Assembly: GCF_004324835.1 (NCBI RefSeq)
Contig: NW_021163112.1
Span: 652,001-716,000, forward strand
Source of the DNA: Dendronephthya gigantea
Taxonomy: Eukaryota > Cnidaria > Anthozoa > Malacalcyonacea > Nephtheidae
Reading direction: 5' to 3'
Length of the DNA: 64,000 nucleotides
The position numbers and the translations under genes were made by a program. Below the pieces are notes generated by a model, which saw only the letters and a program-made list of their open reading frames with translations, was not told the origin of the DNA and ran no database searches. Positions 1-10,694 of this stretch are shown one piece after another; position 1 is the first letter of the stretch; each line of letters opens with the position of its first letter.

Positions 1-3
1 ATT

Positions 4-68
<65 letters not shown>

Positions 69-82
69 TAATATATATTATT

Positions 83-114
<32 letters not shown>

Positions 115-117
115 CAA
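1..117. repeat. (TA)n microsatellite
   Basis: Almost pure TA dinucleotide tract with a few TT/AA interruptions. It abuts a foldback element on its right, as does the TA tract at 15027-15138. Confidence 0.97.
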
Positions 118-295
118 CCGTTTGCAAAAACGTTGGCCGCAGATAGATAGATAGATAGATACTCGAAGTCTAATTAGAATTGCATATGATTACATTTGCA
201 TGGGATTTCAATCATATTACAAAACATATGCAATTCTAATTAGATTTCGGGTATCTATCTATATATCTATCTGCGGCCAACGTTTTTGCAAACGG
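118..295. mobile_element. Foldback element (MITE-like) in a TA tract
   Basis: Two arms of about 70 bp are near-perfect reverse complements: left 118-187, right 226-295. Each contains GTTTGCAAAAACGTTGGCCG, then ATAG tetranucleotide repeats, then a TCTAATTAGAATTGCATATG-type block. The spacer is only about 38 bp. A related, longer copy lies at 15139-15350. No ORF is present, so it is non-autonomous. The superfamily is not known to me. Confidence 0.8.
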
Positions 296-945
296 GTATA
301 AATATAAATATATATATAATTATATATATATATATATTGTCACAAAACACTGTCACAAACACAACAACAGAAAATAGCAGTCTCAGCATGTTTTTCGTTT
401 ATTGAAAAATATAAATGAACGAAAGGGATTTATTGCGTGAACAAGTTTGCCAATGTTAATGACACGTGCCGCCTGGGTCATAGCAACGTCAACCTAAAAG
501 CTGGTCTCACCAAGACGAATCCGACCATGAATTACCCGGCACGTGAAGTGTTAAACCACTCTACAACCAGCAGAGATTGAACTTTAATTAAATCTGAATT
601 ATTAAATAAGGTATTTTAACAGATATATTTTTCAAAGAATTTCAAATATTTTGTGCATGACTCGATCGCCCGCTGACAAAATACTATATGGTGCATGCTT
701 AGCTTAGTTGTTTAATACATGATAAACTGGATATCCATCGAAATTATCGCTACTCTGGTTTAATAATTAACGAAAGTAATCACCACACAAAATTTACATT
801 CATGAATCAATGATCGATATCGCTCCAAATTAATCTAGAGACGCATGACCAACCTGGCCAAATTTAGGCAAGAAACGAATAAGTTCATCCATTGGTGCGT
901 AATTCGTGTATAAACACCAGCGAAAACACACAAAGAACACGGAGA
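296..945. other. Upstream flank of the TauE/SafE-like gene, no gene seen
   Basis: AT-rich, with a short TA tract at 300-337. No ORF with exon-like character was recognised. The last 100-200 bases presumably hold the promoter and 5' UTR of the gene starting at 946, but no clear TATA box could be assigned. Confidence 0.5.
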
Positions 946-3196
946 ATGGGACGGTCACTCAGAGAATGGTTCAATAAGTATTTTCTTGAAGGTGAGAAGA
1001 AGATGAATCTCGCAATGTTGTACATCAGATCGCTCATGCATGGATATCGCTTATGAATAGTCTCGAACCTCGCCCATTATACCTTTTTTTTCCCAATTAC
1101 CATTTCCAAGGACAAGCAGTTACTGCTGCTCAGACGGAAGCGCTCGAGAATTTGGATCCAAATGCACCGTGGTATACAAGGATGATGGTCAAACATCGTC
1201 GATGGGTCGGAATACTAATTCCATTCACCATCGTGCACATCGTTTGGTGGAGTAGCGCAATAAAATACAACTACTGGGAATTCTTTCCTGATAAATATTT
1301 CATGTCGATAACAATGATCTTTGGATCTATCCTTGCAGGTAATAACGAACTAGTCCTTTCGTTTTTTAATGAAAATTTTACCAAGTTACATTCTTTCGAC
1401 ACTGAGGGTGTTTGTTTTTGCCTGAGGTGGTAGGTGGTCTTTGTTCAAACAGATAATCATCAGTTAAAGTATTTCGAGGGCTGCAAACACTTTTCATCTT
1501 GATTGCTTGGCAAATTCCAGTCAGATATACCAAAGATAACATTTCCTTTTACTGAGATTTAGTAATGCATGTACCAAGTACAATTAGAAATATATTTTTT
1601 TTACCAAAAACTTTATATTTATTCATTTTCTAACATTCATACAGGAATGACAAGCAAAGGGGGAGGCTCTGTCGCGTTCCCTGTGATGACATTGGTTTTC
1701 AACATCACTCCTGTCATAGCTCGAGATTTCAGCCTGATGATTCAATCCGTCGGCATGACAGCAGCATCATTTACGATATTCTGGATGAGAATTCAGCTGG
1801 AATGGCGCTCAATAATATTTTGCTCCACAGGAGGCATCCTGGGGATAGTGATCGGGCTGGAATTCATCGATCCCAATCTCACTCCACCGCAGAAGAAAAT
1901 GGGCTTCGTCAGCGTATGGTTTGCCTTCGCATTTTCTCTCTTCTTGCTCAACCGTTACCACAAACGAAAGACCTTCAGGATAATACCAGAGTTCAACTCG
2001 TGGAAAGCATGCGTGCTGCTGTTCACCGGATTTTTCGGCGGCATATTCTCTGCTGTATCTGGTAGCGGATTGCATATCTGTAGTTTCAGTGTTCTGACGC
2101 TGTTGTTTAGAGTATCAGAGAAAACTGCAACCCCGACATCGGTTGTATTGATGGCAGGAAACACGGTTGTTGGTTTTTATTGGCGACAGGTGATGATGGA
2201 AGCAATCCATATCGATTCCTACCATTACCTTGCCGTTTGTGCTCCAATTGTGGTGCTTGGTGCGCCATTAGGTAATGATATCTAGTAAGATAACTTATTA
2301 GCATCAAATGTGGTATAACAACTCTCCTGACTGATACTAACTCTCCTGACGAAGGCCCTCAGGTCAAAACGTCGAGAAGTGTTTTGTCTATTTTAGGCAG
2401 TTGTTATACCACATTTGATGCTAAGTTGTTTGAAGACGCTGCCAAGCTGCTCCCTGGTTCTATTGGAAGATAACTTATTATTAAACTGTTCGAAAATTTT
2501 GGGAATTTTTCATCCAGCAGTAATGCGATCATTGATAATATATCATTGATCGCTACACATTTCTTGCCGAAAGTAAAGTGCTTATTCGTTCATTAAACAT
2601 TGAAACACTTTCTCTTTTCTGCATTTTCCAGCTGAGACATGCCGGAGTAAAATACATCCATTTCATATCATTGAATCTTTCTTTACACTTTTTCAAAATC
2701 ATACCTCCCTTGAATATCACGACAAAGAAAAGACCAGCAGTAACATTAAAAGCCAGCGATTTCCCTCATTTACTTTCTCGAATACGGTTTTCTGCAATAC
2801 ACCTTTAAGAAAATAACATTCCCACTTCACGTCACGAATATCGCAAGTATGTTTAAAACAACGCGCTTTTCAATAGGTTCTGTGGTTGGCAGCTATTTTC
2901 ACCGCCAGCTACTGGCTGCACTGGTGTACAGCATAGACATAGTGGCTCTGTTCTTTGGATTCGCCATTGTCAAACCAAATGCAACGTTGATTGGCGTTTC
3001 GATAGCGATTATCTTGTTTGGATTTGCCTTCTTTGCGTTACTGAGCTACCTTGGACAACGCCTGATGCGAAATATTGCCGATGTTGACGATGATGTCGAC
3101 GTGGTTAGCGAGTCGAGAGTCAGTGATGCACCGAATCAAACAGTAGATACTAGTCAAAGAGAAGAATTTGAATTGCAGAGCGTTATAAAGGAGTGA
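946..3196 (+). CDS. TauE/SafE-family membrane transporter-like protein, 4 exons, 406 aa
   Basis: Exons 946-991, 1111-1338, 1645-2271 and 2877-3196; all three introns are phase 1 with GT-AG ends, and the joined frame is open to a TGA. The product is a polytopic membrane protein. TM1 is near residues 47-66. The hallmark loop of the first half, GMTSKGGGSVAFPVMTLVF, is at 92-110, and a second-half counterpart, GFFGGIFSAVSGSG, is at about 220-233. An APLGSVVGSYFHR segment and two more hydrophobic helices follow, then an acidic cytoplasmic tail of about 50 residues. The GGGSVAFP signature and two-repeat layout are those of the TauE/SafE family (PF01925), proposed anion or sulfonate/sulfite exporters in bacteria; the animal substrate is unknown. 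The start is the first ATG opening the frame into a good donor; extra 5' non-coding exons are possible. AATAAA lies at 3239-3244. A foldback element sits in intron 3. Confidence 0.9.
2301..2466. mobile_element. Foldback retroelement-like insertion with hammerhead-like core
   Basis: Flanked by perfect 14-bp direct repeats AAGATAACTTATTA (2287-2300 and 2467-2480), i.e. a target-site duplication. Inside are 23-bp inverted arms (GCATCAAATGTGGTATAACA... at 2301-2323, complement ending 2423) and a 43-bp asymmetric tail after the right arm. Between the arms lie CTGACGA (2346-2352), a GGCC/GGTC mini-hairpin, and a segment resembling the GAAAC of hammerhead ribozymes. The long target duplication plus one-sided tail fits a retro-insertion such as a solo Penelope-like pseudo-LTR or retrozyme better than a DNA MITE; this is inference. 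Related copies: 18608-18666 (fragment) and 46391-46542. Confidence 0.65.
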
Positions 3197-4060
3197 CCGG
3201 GGCCCTGGAGGCATAAGATGACGCAAATTACGTTTCAAAATAAAAAAGATAGCTTTAAGTTTTGCCGTTTTTTTGTTTATTCGTTTTAGTCTGCTATAGC
3301 TTTGAAAATTCTCTTTTTTCCAACACAGTAAATATACTCTGAAAAATTTATGTATATTAAGTGACACGTACCTCTATAATTATCGAACTATTATTCATTA
3401 TACGATTATTCTCCAAAGTCTACGTTCATATAACATATTATATGTAGGATGTTACGGTTGCGAGAAGATATAGATTTTATGTTCAAGTGGCAGAGACAAT
3501 ATCTTAGGAGTGAGATATGCAGCAAAAGACCATTATAAAAGCGAAGCTTTTTTAAATTATAGCCTAAACATAAATGTAGAATAATTTTTACTTACTTAAA
3601 GATGCCATTCAAGTGTTTTGTTGTATTTGCAACGTTAATTTCGTTTTTATTTCAAAGACCGCTATATGGCGTATACCAGCATACGGCGTATACCCTGCCA
3701 TGTATATTTGTATAACTTTTACATGCTTTTTTTCACTGAATGTTTACATATGTTTATGGCAATTAAAGCGTGATGCGACAATAACAATAGCGAGGTTTAA
3801 TTTTGACTTGCAGGCAGAAACCGACACCACCAAGGCGACCTTTCGGAAGCTATATTTTGCAGCAAGCGCATCTGATTGGTTAGTAGCTGCGCATCTGATT
3901 GGTTAGCAGCTATAGAGAGCTTTAGCAGTGACTACGAGTACGAAGTTCGTCATTGATAAGCAAACTCGTACTCAACGGCCTGAACTCTTTGCACGATGGC
4001 GTAAACAGAGAACACGCAAGAATGACGTGATCTGAACCTTGATGACGACGAAGAGTAACA
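3197..4060. other. Intergenic, no gene seen
   Basis: 3' flank of the transporter gene. A short direct repeat of about 20 bp (GCGCATCTGATTGGTTAG, twice) lies at 3867-3905. An unpaired left end related to the element at 4127 (GAGAGCTTTAGCAGTGACTA) begins near 3916. Short ORFs here show no recognisable product. Confidence 0.5.
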
Positions 4061-4389
4061 GCAAAATGCTTTTGTCGTGTTAAGTGCTCTTTCGCACGGG
4101 GGAATGCCGTTTAGAAATTGCCAATAGGGAGCTTTAGCAGTGACTACGATAGCGAGATTCGTCATTCTCGCGCGTTGTTTGCTCACGCCATCAGCCAACA
4201 CTCGAGCACGAATTTTTTATAAATTTCGTACTCGAAAAGCCCAACGACTACGAGTTTTGGCTGACGGCGTATAAGCAAACAACACGCGAATCTCGAATCT
4301 CGTATTCGTAGTCACTGCTAAAGCTCCCTATTGGCAATTTCTAAACGGCATTTCCCCGTGCGAAAGAGCGCACGACAAAAGCATTTTGC
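4061..4389. mobile_element. Long inverted repeat containing a GGGAGC-ended MITE
   Basis: Arms of about 160 bp (4061-4225 and 4226-4389) are reverse complements with a few differences, beginning GCAAAATGCTTTTGTCGTG and ending with its complement. An inner element, 4127-4328, begins GGGAGCTTTAGCAGTGACTA, ends with its complement and has TA directly outside both ends. Because the flanks beyond the TA are also inverted copies, this is either one long foldback or an inverted duplication centred on the MITE. Confidence 0.75.
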
Positions 4390-4653
4390 CCAAAGTGGTG
4401 AGTTGCACAACGTTAACAGCATGTTCAAAGAGCTTTTAAGAAAAGGGGAGTGGCAAATGTAATAACAGCCGCTTAAAAATAATATACTTTGTATTCCCGA
4501 ATTACTTCCAAGGTTGATTACTTCACTTGAAGCTGAATTTAAAAGTTACTTTTATTCTCTTATTGCAGCTGGTGGATTTAGAAACTCGGCAAGCGGAGAA
4601 GTAACGTGTATTTGAGCGGAGTAAATAATCAATATTCAACTGAATATTCTGGC
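4390..4653. other. Intergenic, no gene seen
   Basis: AT-rich spacer between the foldback and the start of the 5-kb duplication. No coding or structural signal was seen. Confidence 0.4.
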
Positions 4654-5525
4654 ACCGATTCGGTTCAGTGATAGCGACGAAGGAGTTTTTCAAATCCAAA
4701 ATATACTGGTTTTGTTGCCTTTATCAGTTAGCCACCGGCCTTTAGAGTGCTACGAATTACCAATCACATAAAACCTCATCTTCTGCTTCAAATGCATCAA
4801 AACCTCAATCTTTAAGCGCAAAATGCACAATGCAATGGGGGGGTGCTTAACGTAATCTTTAAAATTGTAAATTAAGAGAAGAAATAAATATTATCAAAAC
4901 ATCAATCTTTTAGCGCAAAATGCATAATGCAATGGGGGGTGCTTAACGTAATTATTAAAATTGTAAATTAAGAGAACACATGAATATTTTACCTGTATAT
5001 ACATCCACCATACAAGATACTATGATGGAGGGGGGACAATTTTAATAAATCATAATAACGGAGGCATCAATTTTTGACAAGTCCGGAAACATGCAGACAT
5101 CATTGCACAACTTGCATCTTGCAATGACGCAAAGCCGAAATACACATGTTGCAAGGCTTTACAGCCTGCACCACGGACCAAATTCTCCTCCAACGCTCTA
5201 AAAACAAATTTAAGATTGCATGGACATTTAAAAAACGATCGTGCTTTAAGCTAGACAACTTAACGACGAATCTAGGCTGAGGGCCAATAGGAAGGCGTTG
5301 TTGAGAGAGCAGTTTCACTGTCACTTACAACTGTCACGCAATGAATCTCCCTAGCTTGTATTTATAACGAACCATTTCGGACCACATAATGCCGAAATGA
5401 CAGTACTGTACTTCGCAGCTAACAAGCTCCAGGGTCTAATATCAACAACGGTCATTGCGGCCATAAATTTATATATATATATATATACGCATTTGTGCTA
5501 ATGCTCCAGTCTAATAAATCCTGTT

Positions 5526-5694
5526 TTCTATGCGAATTAATTCGCGTGACGCGAAGCGATATCTGAAATCTGGTGATTTGATTGGTTTTAGAAAAAATTC
5601 GCAGCGAAAAAGTACAATACATAATTATAATACATACTTTTTATTAGTTAGCACGAATAAATTCGCCAGGTGGAAAACGGGTTTGACGGTTGAT
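5526..5694. mobile_element. Small inverted-repeat insert, module 1 of unit 1
   Basis: About 169 bp with inverted ends GGCGAATTAATTCGCGTG-like / CACGAATAAATTCGCC. It is absent from the middle module (5831-6081), where flanking sequence joins directly (CCTGTT then ATATGAGG), so it is an insertion or a precise loss. Confidence 0.6.
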
Positions 5695-6206
5695 GATATA
5701 TGAGGTAGCTGACCACTTGAAAACGGGAACTACAAATGGCCAATCTCATTGAAATTGTCAGCACAATATGCGAACAGAATAACCAGCAAAGCATATAAAG
5801 AAAGAAGTGACCTCGAGTGATTTATTTTTGGACAGTACTGTACTTTGCAGTCAACAAGCTCCAAGGTCTAATATCAACAACGGTCATTGCGGTCATTAAT
5901 TTATATATATACGCATTTGTGCTAGCGCTCCAGTCTAATAAATCCTGTTATATGAGGTAGCTAACCACTTGACCAATCTCATTGGAATTGTAAGCACAAT
6001 ATGCAAACAGAATAACCAGCAAAGCATACAAGAAAGAGATGATCTCGAGTGATTTATTTAGGTTAGGTTACGTTATTTCTTGACAGTACTGTACTTTGCA
6101 ATAAACAAGCTCCAGGGTCTATATCAACAACGGTCATTGCGGATTTGCGGTCATGAATTTATATATATACGCATTTGTGCTAGCGCTCCAGTCTAATAAA
6201 TCCTGT

Positions 6207-6348
6207 TTTCTAGGCGAATTAATTCGCGTGACGCGAAGCGAGATCTGAAATCTGCCACGAAAAAGTACAATACATAATTATAGCACATACTTTTTATTAG
6301 TTAACACGAATAAATTCGCCAGGTGGAAAACGGGTTTGACGGTTGATA
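6207..6348. mobile_element. Small inverted-repeat insert, module 3 of unit 1
   Basis: Same element as at 5526-5694, at the same position within its module. It is shorter because an internal stretch of about 30 bp is missing. Confidence 0.55.
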
Positions 6349-6557
6349 ATATATGAGGTAGCTGACCACTTGAAAACGGGAACTACCCATGGCCAATCCC
6401 ATTAGAATTGTCAGCACAATATGCGAACAGAATAACCAGCAAAGCATACAAGAAAGAGGTGATCTCGAGTGATTTTGCACAAGTATCGAAGTTGTCGCAA
6501 GAGGTACATCGAAGTAAACATTGAAAACGAAGAGGATCAGTTCTGCAGCAAAAAAAA

Positions 6558-8893
6558 ATGTCTGTCCTACGCCAATTCGTGTTTAATCTTCTCGTCTTAC
6601 AGATGGCAACAGAAATTTTCGCGTTTGACCAGTGCTCTGGGGTATGTCGCGATCAGAGTTAATTCTATATTACCGCACCCAGTCAGGAAATAACCGCACA
6701 TGACAGATATAAATTACTTTTATTTAACTGAAGCTTAGACTGCTGTATTTGTCGTCAGGACCATCTTGCTCGATTCTATAAAGTCAGTTTCTGCTTTTGA
6801 AGAGAAGGCACTCAGTTTGCTAACTTTAAGTTGGCACAACAAGCTCTTTCTTCGTTCATTTTGCAACTGCCTACTACACTAGATCCATCGTAGTATCGGC
6901 TGGCTGCCCTAAAAATCTGTCAACGTTTTAAAATACACGATTTGTGCGCAAACCTGTGCTTTGGAAAATTAACCCAAATAGCGTCTAATACAAACCGTTA
7001 TAAAATGAAACTCAAAAATCATGTACCAGTTTAGAAAGTTGATATACGAGTGTAATGTTAATCATGAAATGTAACAAGAGGTACACGATAATTAACATAT
7101 AAAAAAAGAAACTCATGGTATAGATTGATCGGGTCTGCATTGCAGAAGGCAAATCGCGCGAACCAGTACGAAGCATGAGACGCACAACTACATGCGAAAA
7201 ATTAGCCTATGAAGATATCGAAGTCGGTTGATTTATGTACAAAGTTATATATGAAGGCTGTCCCTCTATATTGCTGACCAGACCATTCTGTGAGTTGAAG
7301 TCTTGTAAAAAAGTAATGCATGGGGAAATAGATATAGCTATAATTCGGCAATTAGGTGGTTTGAAACGCTTTCAATCAGTTGTATCAGAATCATAATAGT
7401 TATATTTAGAAAAGTAGCTAGATAAAGATATTTTTCACTTCAGAACCTATGTGATAAGTTGTCACCTAAAAGTTGCTTGGATCATTTGAAGCGAGGCTCG
7501 ACAAGTGATGGCTACTACAAAATCTATAACGAAGAAGACAACAGCTTGGACAGCGTGTATTGCGATATGGTACCCGAGGTCGCTGCAGCCTGGACACTAG
7601 TAGAATCATTCAACAAGACCAACAAAGACGAAGATCCGTTTAAAAAACACCCGTTTAAGACAAACGCCCCGGCAAACGAGAAATCACCAAATTTTAACCG
7701 GTACAGAATGAGCCAGCCCCAAATGATGAGTTTGAAGGCGAAGTCAACCCACTGGAGAGCGACATGTAGCTGGAATGTCAACGGGATTGACGGTCGTGAT
7801 CAGGCGAGAGGGAATTTCAAAGATTTTGATATCATGACGTACATTGGAAGTGGTCTCTGTAAACCGATGGAATATGTCAACATACGAGGTAAGTTATAGT
7901 TTGCTAAACCTAAATATACAGTATAAAAAGAAAGATCTAGCACATGCTGTTTTGCGTAAATTTATTGATTCAATCTTTGTAAATAAAGACAGATCAAACT
8001 TCTAGCTGTTAAATAAAGTTTTACGTATAATATGGAAAAGAGAGAACATCTTAGTGAAAATGACATTTCTCTTTGTACTACCAGAGTACAAAATGTAAAC
8101 AGTTGGCGGTATCGCCATATGTATAAGGATTATTATAAAATGAGGGGCATGTCGCAGTGCTCGGAAGCTTTCGTTCAATTGGATAATGCTTTTCTATGCT
8201 TTCTAAAGAACGATCCTTCGCTATTGGTTGAAACATAAATGTTTGTAAAGTTCAGCCAATGAAAATCATTCTTGCGAGGAGCTGCGACCCCACGCTAAAA
8301 TGATGTTTACGAGGCGTATCAAGCCGAAGGCTGAGGTTGATAACGACATATTCCCGGCTGAGGCTTGATAATTTTTCATATTATGTAAAAACCGAATGAA
8401 AAAATGAGCATTACAACTTTGTTCGCTTGCATTAGTAATGTATTTTCGCTTTTTGGGACTTTATCGTCTTCGTCATTTGTTTGACGTCATAGAATGGAAT
8501 AGGACTTTTTTGTCCACGTTATGACGTATATATATAGTGTACATGAAAAGTCGCATCCCTCATTAATGACGTAACTCGTTGGACACGATTTCACACATCG
8601 ATATATTAGCCAGAGGCTGTCGACTGATTTTTTTGAATATATCTTATCAATCTTGACTACCCTTAGGTCACGAGTGTTCCCAGTGCACAGCAAAATGGTG
8701 GGCTGTTCTCAACCTGCACAGCGTACATATTGACAGTTCAATGGGTGGTTGTGATTTCGTACCAACTGCTGGTTCTGTCCCAAGCGAGGATAACTTTGGC
8801 TATCCTAACTACATCAACCCTGAATTCCGTTGCATGGCCACTGATGCCTCGACCACAAACTGGTGGTTTGGAGGATACCAATGCAGTGAATAA
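6558..8893 (+). CDS. Secreted fibrinogen-related protein, copy 1 (3 exons, 251 aa)
   Basis: Exons 6558-6641 (84 nt), 7444-7888 (445 nt) and 8667-8893 (227 nt); introns are phase 0 and phase 1, GT-AG. Residues 1-22 or so (MSVLRQFVFNLLVLQMATEI) form a signal peptide, cleavage probably after IFA. Exon 2 opens with the fibrinogen-related pattern: PKSCLDHLKRG, DGYYKIYNEE, VYCDM, WTLVESF. Exon 3 ends with FRC...TTNWWFGGYQCSE, resembling the C-terminal Trp/Cys region of FReD lectins. At about 225 mature residues it is compact, and no collagen or coiled-coil stem is present. Eleven cysteines remain after the signal peptide. The role is probably extracellular recognition or adhesion; the ligand is unknown. 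Intron 2 is 778 bp against 122-164 bp in its sisters because of an insert. AATAAA is at 9044-9049. FReD identity is a motif-level call. Confidence 0.85.
7915..8600. other. Insert in intron 2 of FReD copy 1
   Basis: Sequence here has no counterpart in intron 2 of copies 2-4; homology to copy 4 resumes near 8600 (AGCCAGAGGCT). It contains a 68-codon ORF (8032-8238) with no recognised similarity and a near-palindromic GAAGGCTGAGGTTGATAACG / GGCTGAGGCTTGATA stretch. No clear terminal repeats were found, so its origin is unassigned. Confidence 0.5.
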
Positions 8894-9687
8894 AATCGTG
8901 CCCATGACTTGGCCGTGACACAAATATTTTTCATTTTTCCTCTTTACTGTGCATGATAATACATTGTAATGAAATAGCCTAAAAAACTTTAACTGCTATA
9001 TATCGAATTAAAGATTTGTAGATGCAGACATTTGTTGATGCCAAATAAAATTTTCAACTTTAAATATTGTCAATGACCAATGAAGTAAAATTTTTTTGCA
9101 GTGACTTGGCCATGACACAATTAAATCCCATTTTCTCCCTTTTCTGTGCACAATAATAGATGTCATGGAACAGCCTAGAAAACTTTAACTATTATCAAAG
9201 TACAGAACACCTCATTTTTTGACGCCAAATAAAAAGTTTCCAAAATAGCATAGCGACCTGTTTTACCATGCAACTGTCGGCTACAATTTCTACTTTCTAG
9301 CTTCTGTTCGATGCAAAAGATCATCAATTTTTGACGGTCATTTGTATGAAATTCAAAATTTTGTTTGTAACATAAAATGGATTGTGCATATATACATTAT
9401 TGTTAAAGACACGACGTGAAAAGCACAAGGGCATTACATTACGGCAACTGACTCAGTCTCTTAATAGTCGTTCCAACAACTAGCTATCAGCCTTTAAATA
9501 TCATTAAATTTTCAGCCGCTTCAAATTCTCACTCAATTCTTATGTATATTGGCTTGTGCACGCACGGTCTTATAAAAAATTCAAATTATACTTTTGCAAT
9601 TATTTTGAAAAGTGACTTCGAGAGGCAATTTTCATTTTACAAATATTTCATATTTTTCTGTAATGAATTAAGTAACATGAATACATT
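8894..9687. repeat. 3' spacer shared by FReD copies 1 and 3
   Basis: Closely matches 16559-17345 downstream of copy 3, including repeated blocks CTTGGCCRTGACACAATTA and AACAGCCTAGAAAACTTTAA, and the polyadenylation signal region. Copy 2 keeps only the first 150 bp or so. It holds no gene; a 101-codon ORF at 9542-9847 is not supported. Confidence 0.75.
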
Positions 9688-10526
9688 ACCGATTCGGTTC
9701 AGTGATATCGACGAAGGAGTTTTTCAAATCCAAAATATACGGGTTTTGTTGCCTTTATCAGTTAGCCACCGTCCTTTAGTCCTACCAATTACCAATCACA
9801 TAAAACCTCATCTTCTACTTCAAATGCATCAAAACCTCAATCTTTAAGCGCAAAATGCACAATGCAATGGGGGTGCTTAAAGTAATTCTTAAAATTGTAA
9901 ATTAAGAGAACAAATAAATATTATCAAAACCTCAATCTTTAAGCGCGAAATGCACAATGCAATGGGGGGGTGCTTAGCGTAATCATTAAAATTGTAAATT
10001 AAGAGAACACATAAATATTTTACCTGTATATACATCCACCATACTCTTGTGGGGTGGAGGGGGGACAATTTTAAATCATAATAACGGAAGCTTCAATTTT
10101 TGACAAGTCCGGAAACAGACATCATTGCACAACTTGCATCCGAAATATACATGTTGCAAGGCTTTACAGCCTGCACCACGGACCAACTTCTCCTCCAACG
10201 CTCTAAAAACAAATTTAAGATTGCATGGACATTTAAAAAACGATCGTGCTTTAAGCTAGACAACTTAACGACGAATCTAGGCTGAGAGCCAATAGGAAGG
10301 CGTTGCTGAGAGAGCAATTCTACTGTCACCCACAACTGTCACGCAATGAATCTCCCTAGCTTGTATTTATAACGAAGGATTTCAGACCACATAATAACGA
10401 AATGACAGTACTGTGCTTTGCAGTCAACAAGCTCCAGGGTCTAATATCAACAACGGTCATTGCGGTCATAAATTCATATATATATATACGCATTTGTGCT
10501 AGCGCTCCAGTCTAATAAATCATGTT

Positions 10527-10694
10527 TTCTAGGCGAATTAATTCGCGTGACGCAAAGCGATATCTGAAATCTGGTGTTTTGATTGGTTTTAGAAAAAATT
10601 CGCCGCGAAAAAATAAATACATAATTATAGTAAATACTTTTTATTAGTTAGCACGAATAAATTCGCCAGGTGGAAAACGGGTTTGACGGTTGAT
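10527..10694. mobile_element. Small inverted-repeat insert, module 1 of unit 2
   Basis: Orthologous position and ends (GGCGAATTAATTCGCGTG / CACGAATAAATTCGCC) to the insert at 5526-5694. Confidence 0.6.

Larger units (their letters stand above)
5399..6475 (+). promoter_or_regulatory. Three tandem promoter-like modules upstream of FReD copy 1
   Basis: Modules begin at 5399, 5831 and 6082, each with a GACAGTACTGTACTTTGCAG-like start. Each then carries AACAAGCTCCAGGGTCTA, ATCAACAACGGTCATTGCGG, a short TA run, GCTCCAGTCTAATAAATCCT, then GAGGTAGCTGACCACTTG, AACAGAATAACCAGCAAAGC and a TATA-like site before CTCGAGTGATTT. The same order occurs once only before copy 4, which makes it the probable core promoter. 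The distal module keeps TATAAA (5794-5799); the gene-proximal ones read TACAAG (e.g. 6447-6452). That this is a promoter is inferred from position and conservation. Confidence 0.6.
4654..9687 (+). repeat. Tandem duplication unit 1 (about 5.03 kb)
   Basis: Starts at ACCGATTCGGTTCAGTGATA; nearly the same sequence restarts at 9688, a period of 5034 bp. The unit holds a non-coding leader (4654-5398), three promoter-like modules (5399-6475), one complete fibrinogen-related gene (6558-8893) and its 3' spacer. A smaller repeat inside the leader, with AATGCACAATGCAATGGGGG, occurs at about 4800-4860 and again near 4910-4945. Confidence 0.88.

Noticed and set aside
6469-6693. 74-codon ORF over FReD exon 1 of copy 1 (and 11495-11689, 19591-19836)
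   Set aside because: It is in a different frame from the 28-codon signal-peptide exon, which joins in phase to exon 2; the longer frame runs into the intron and has no partner.
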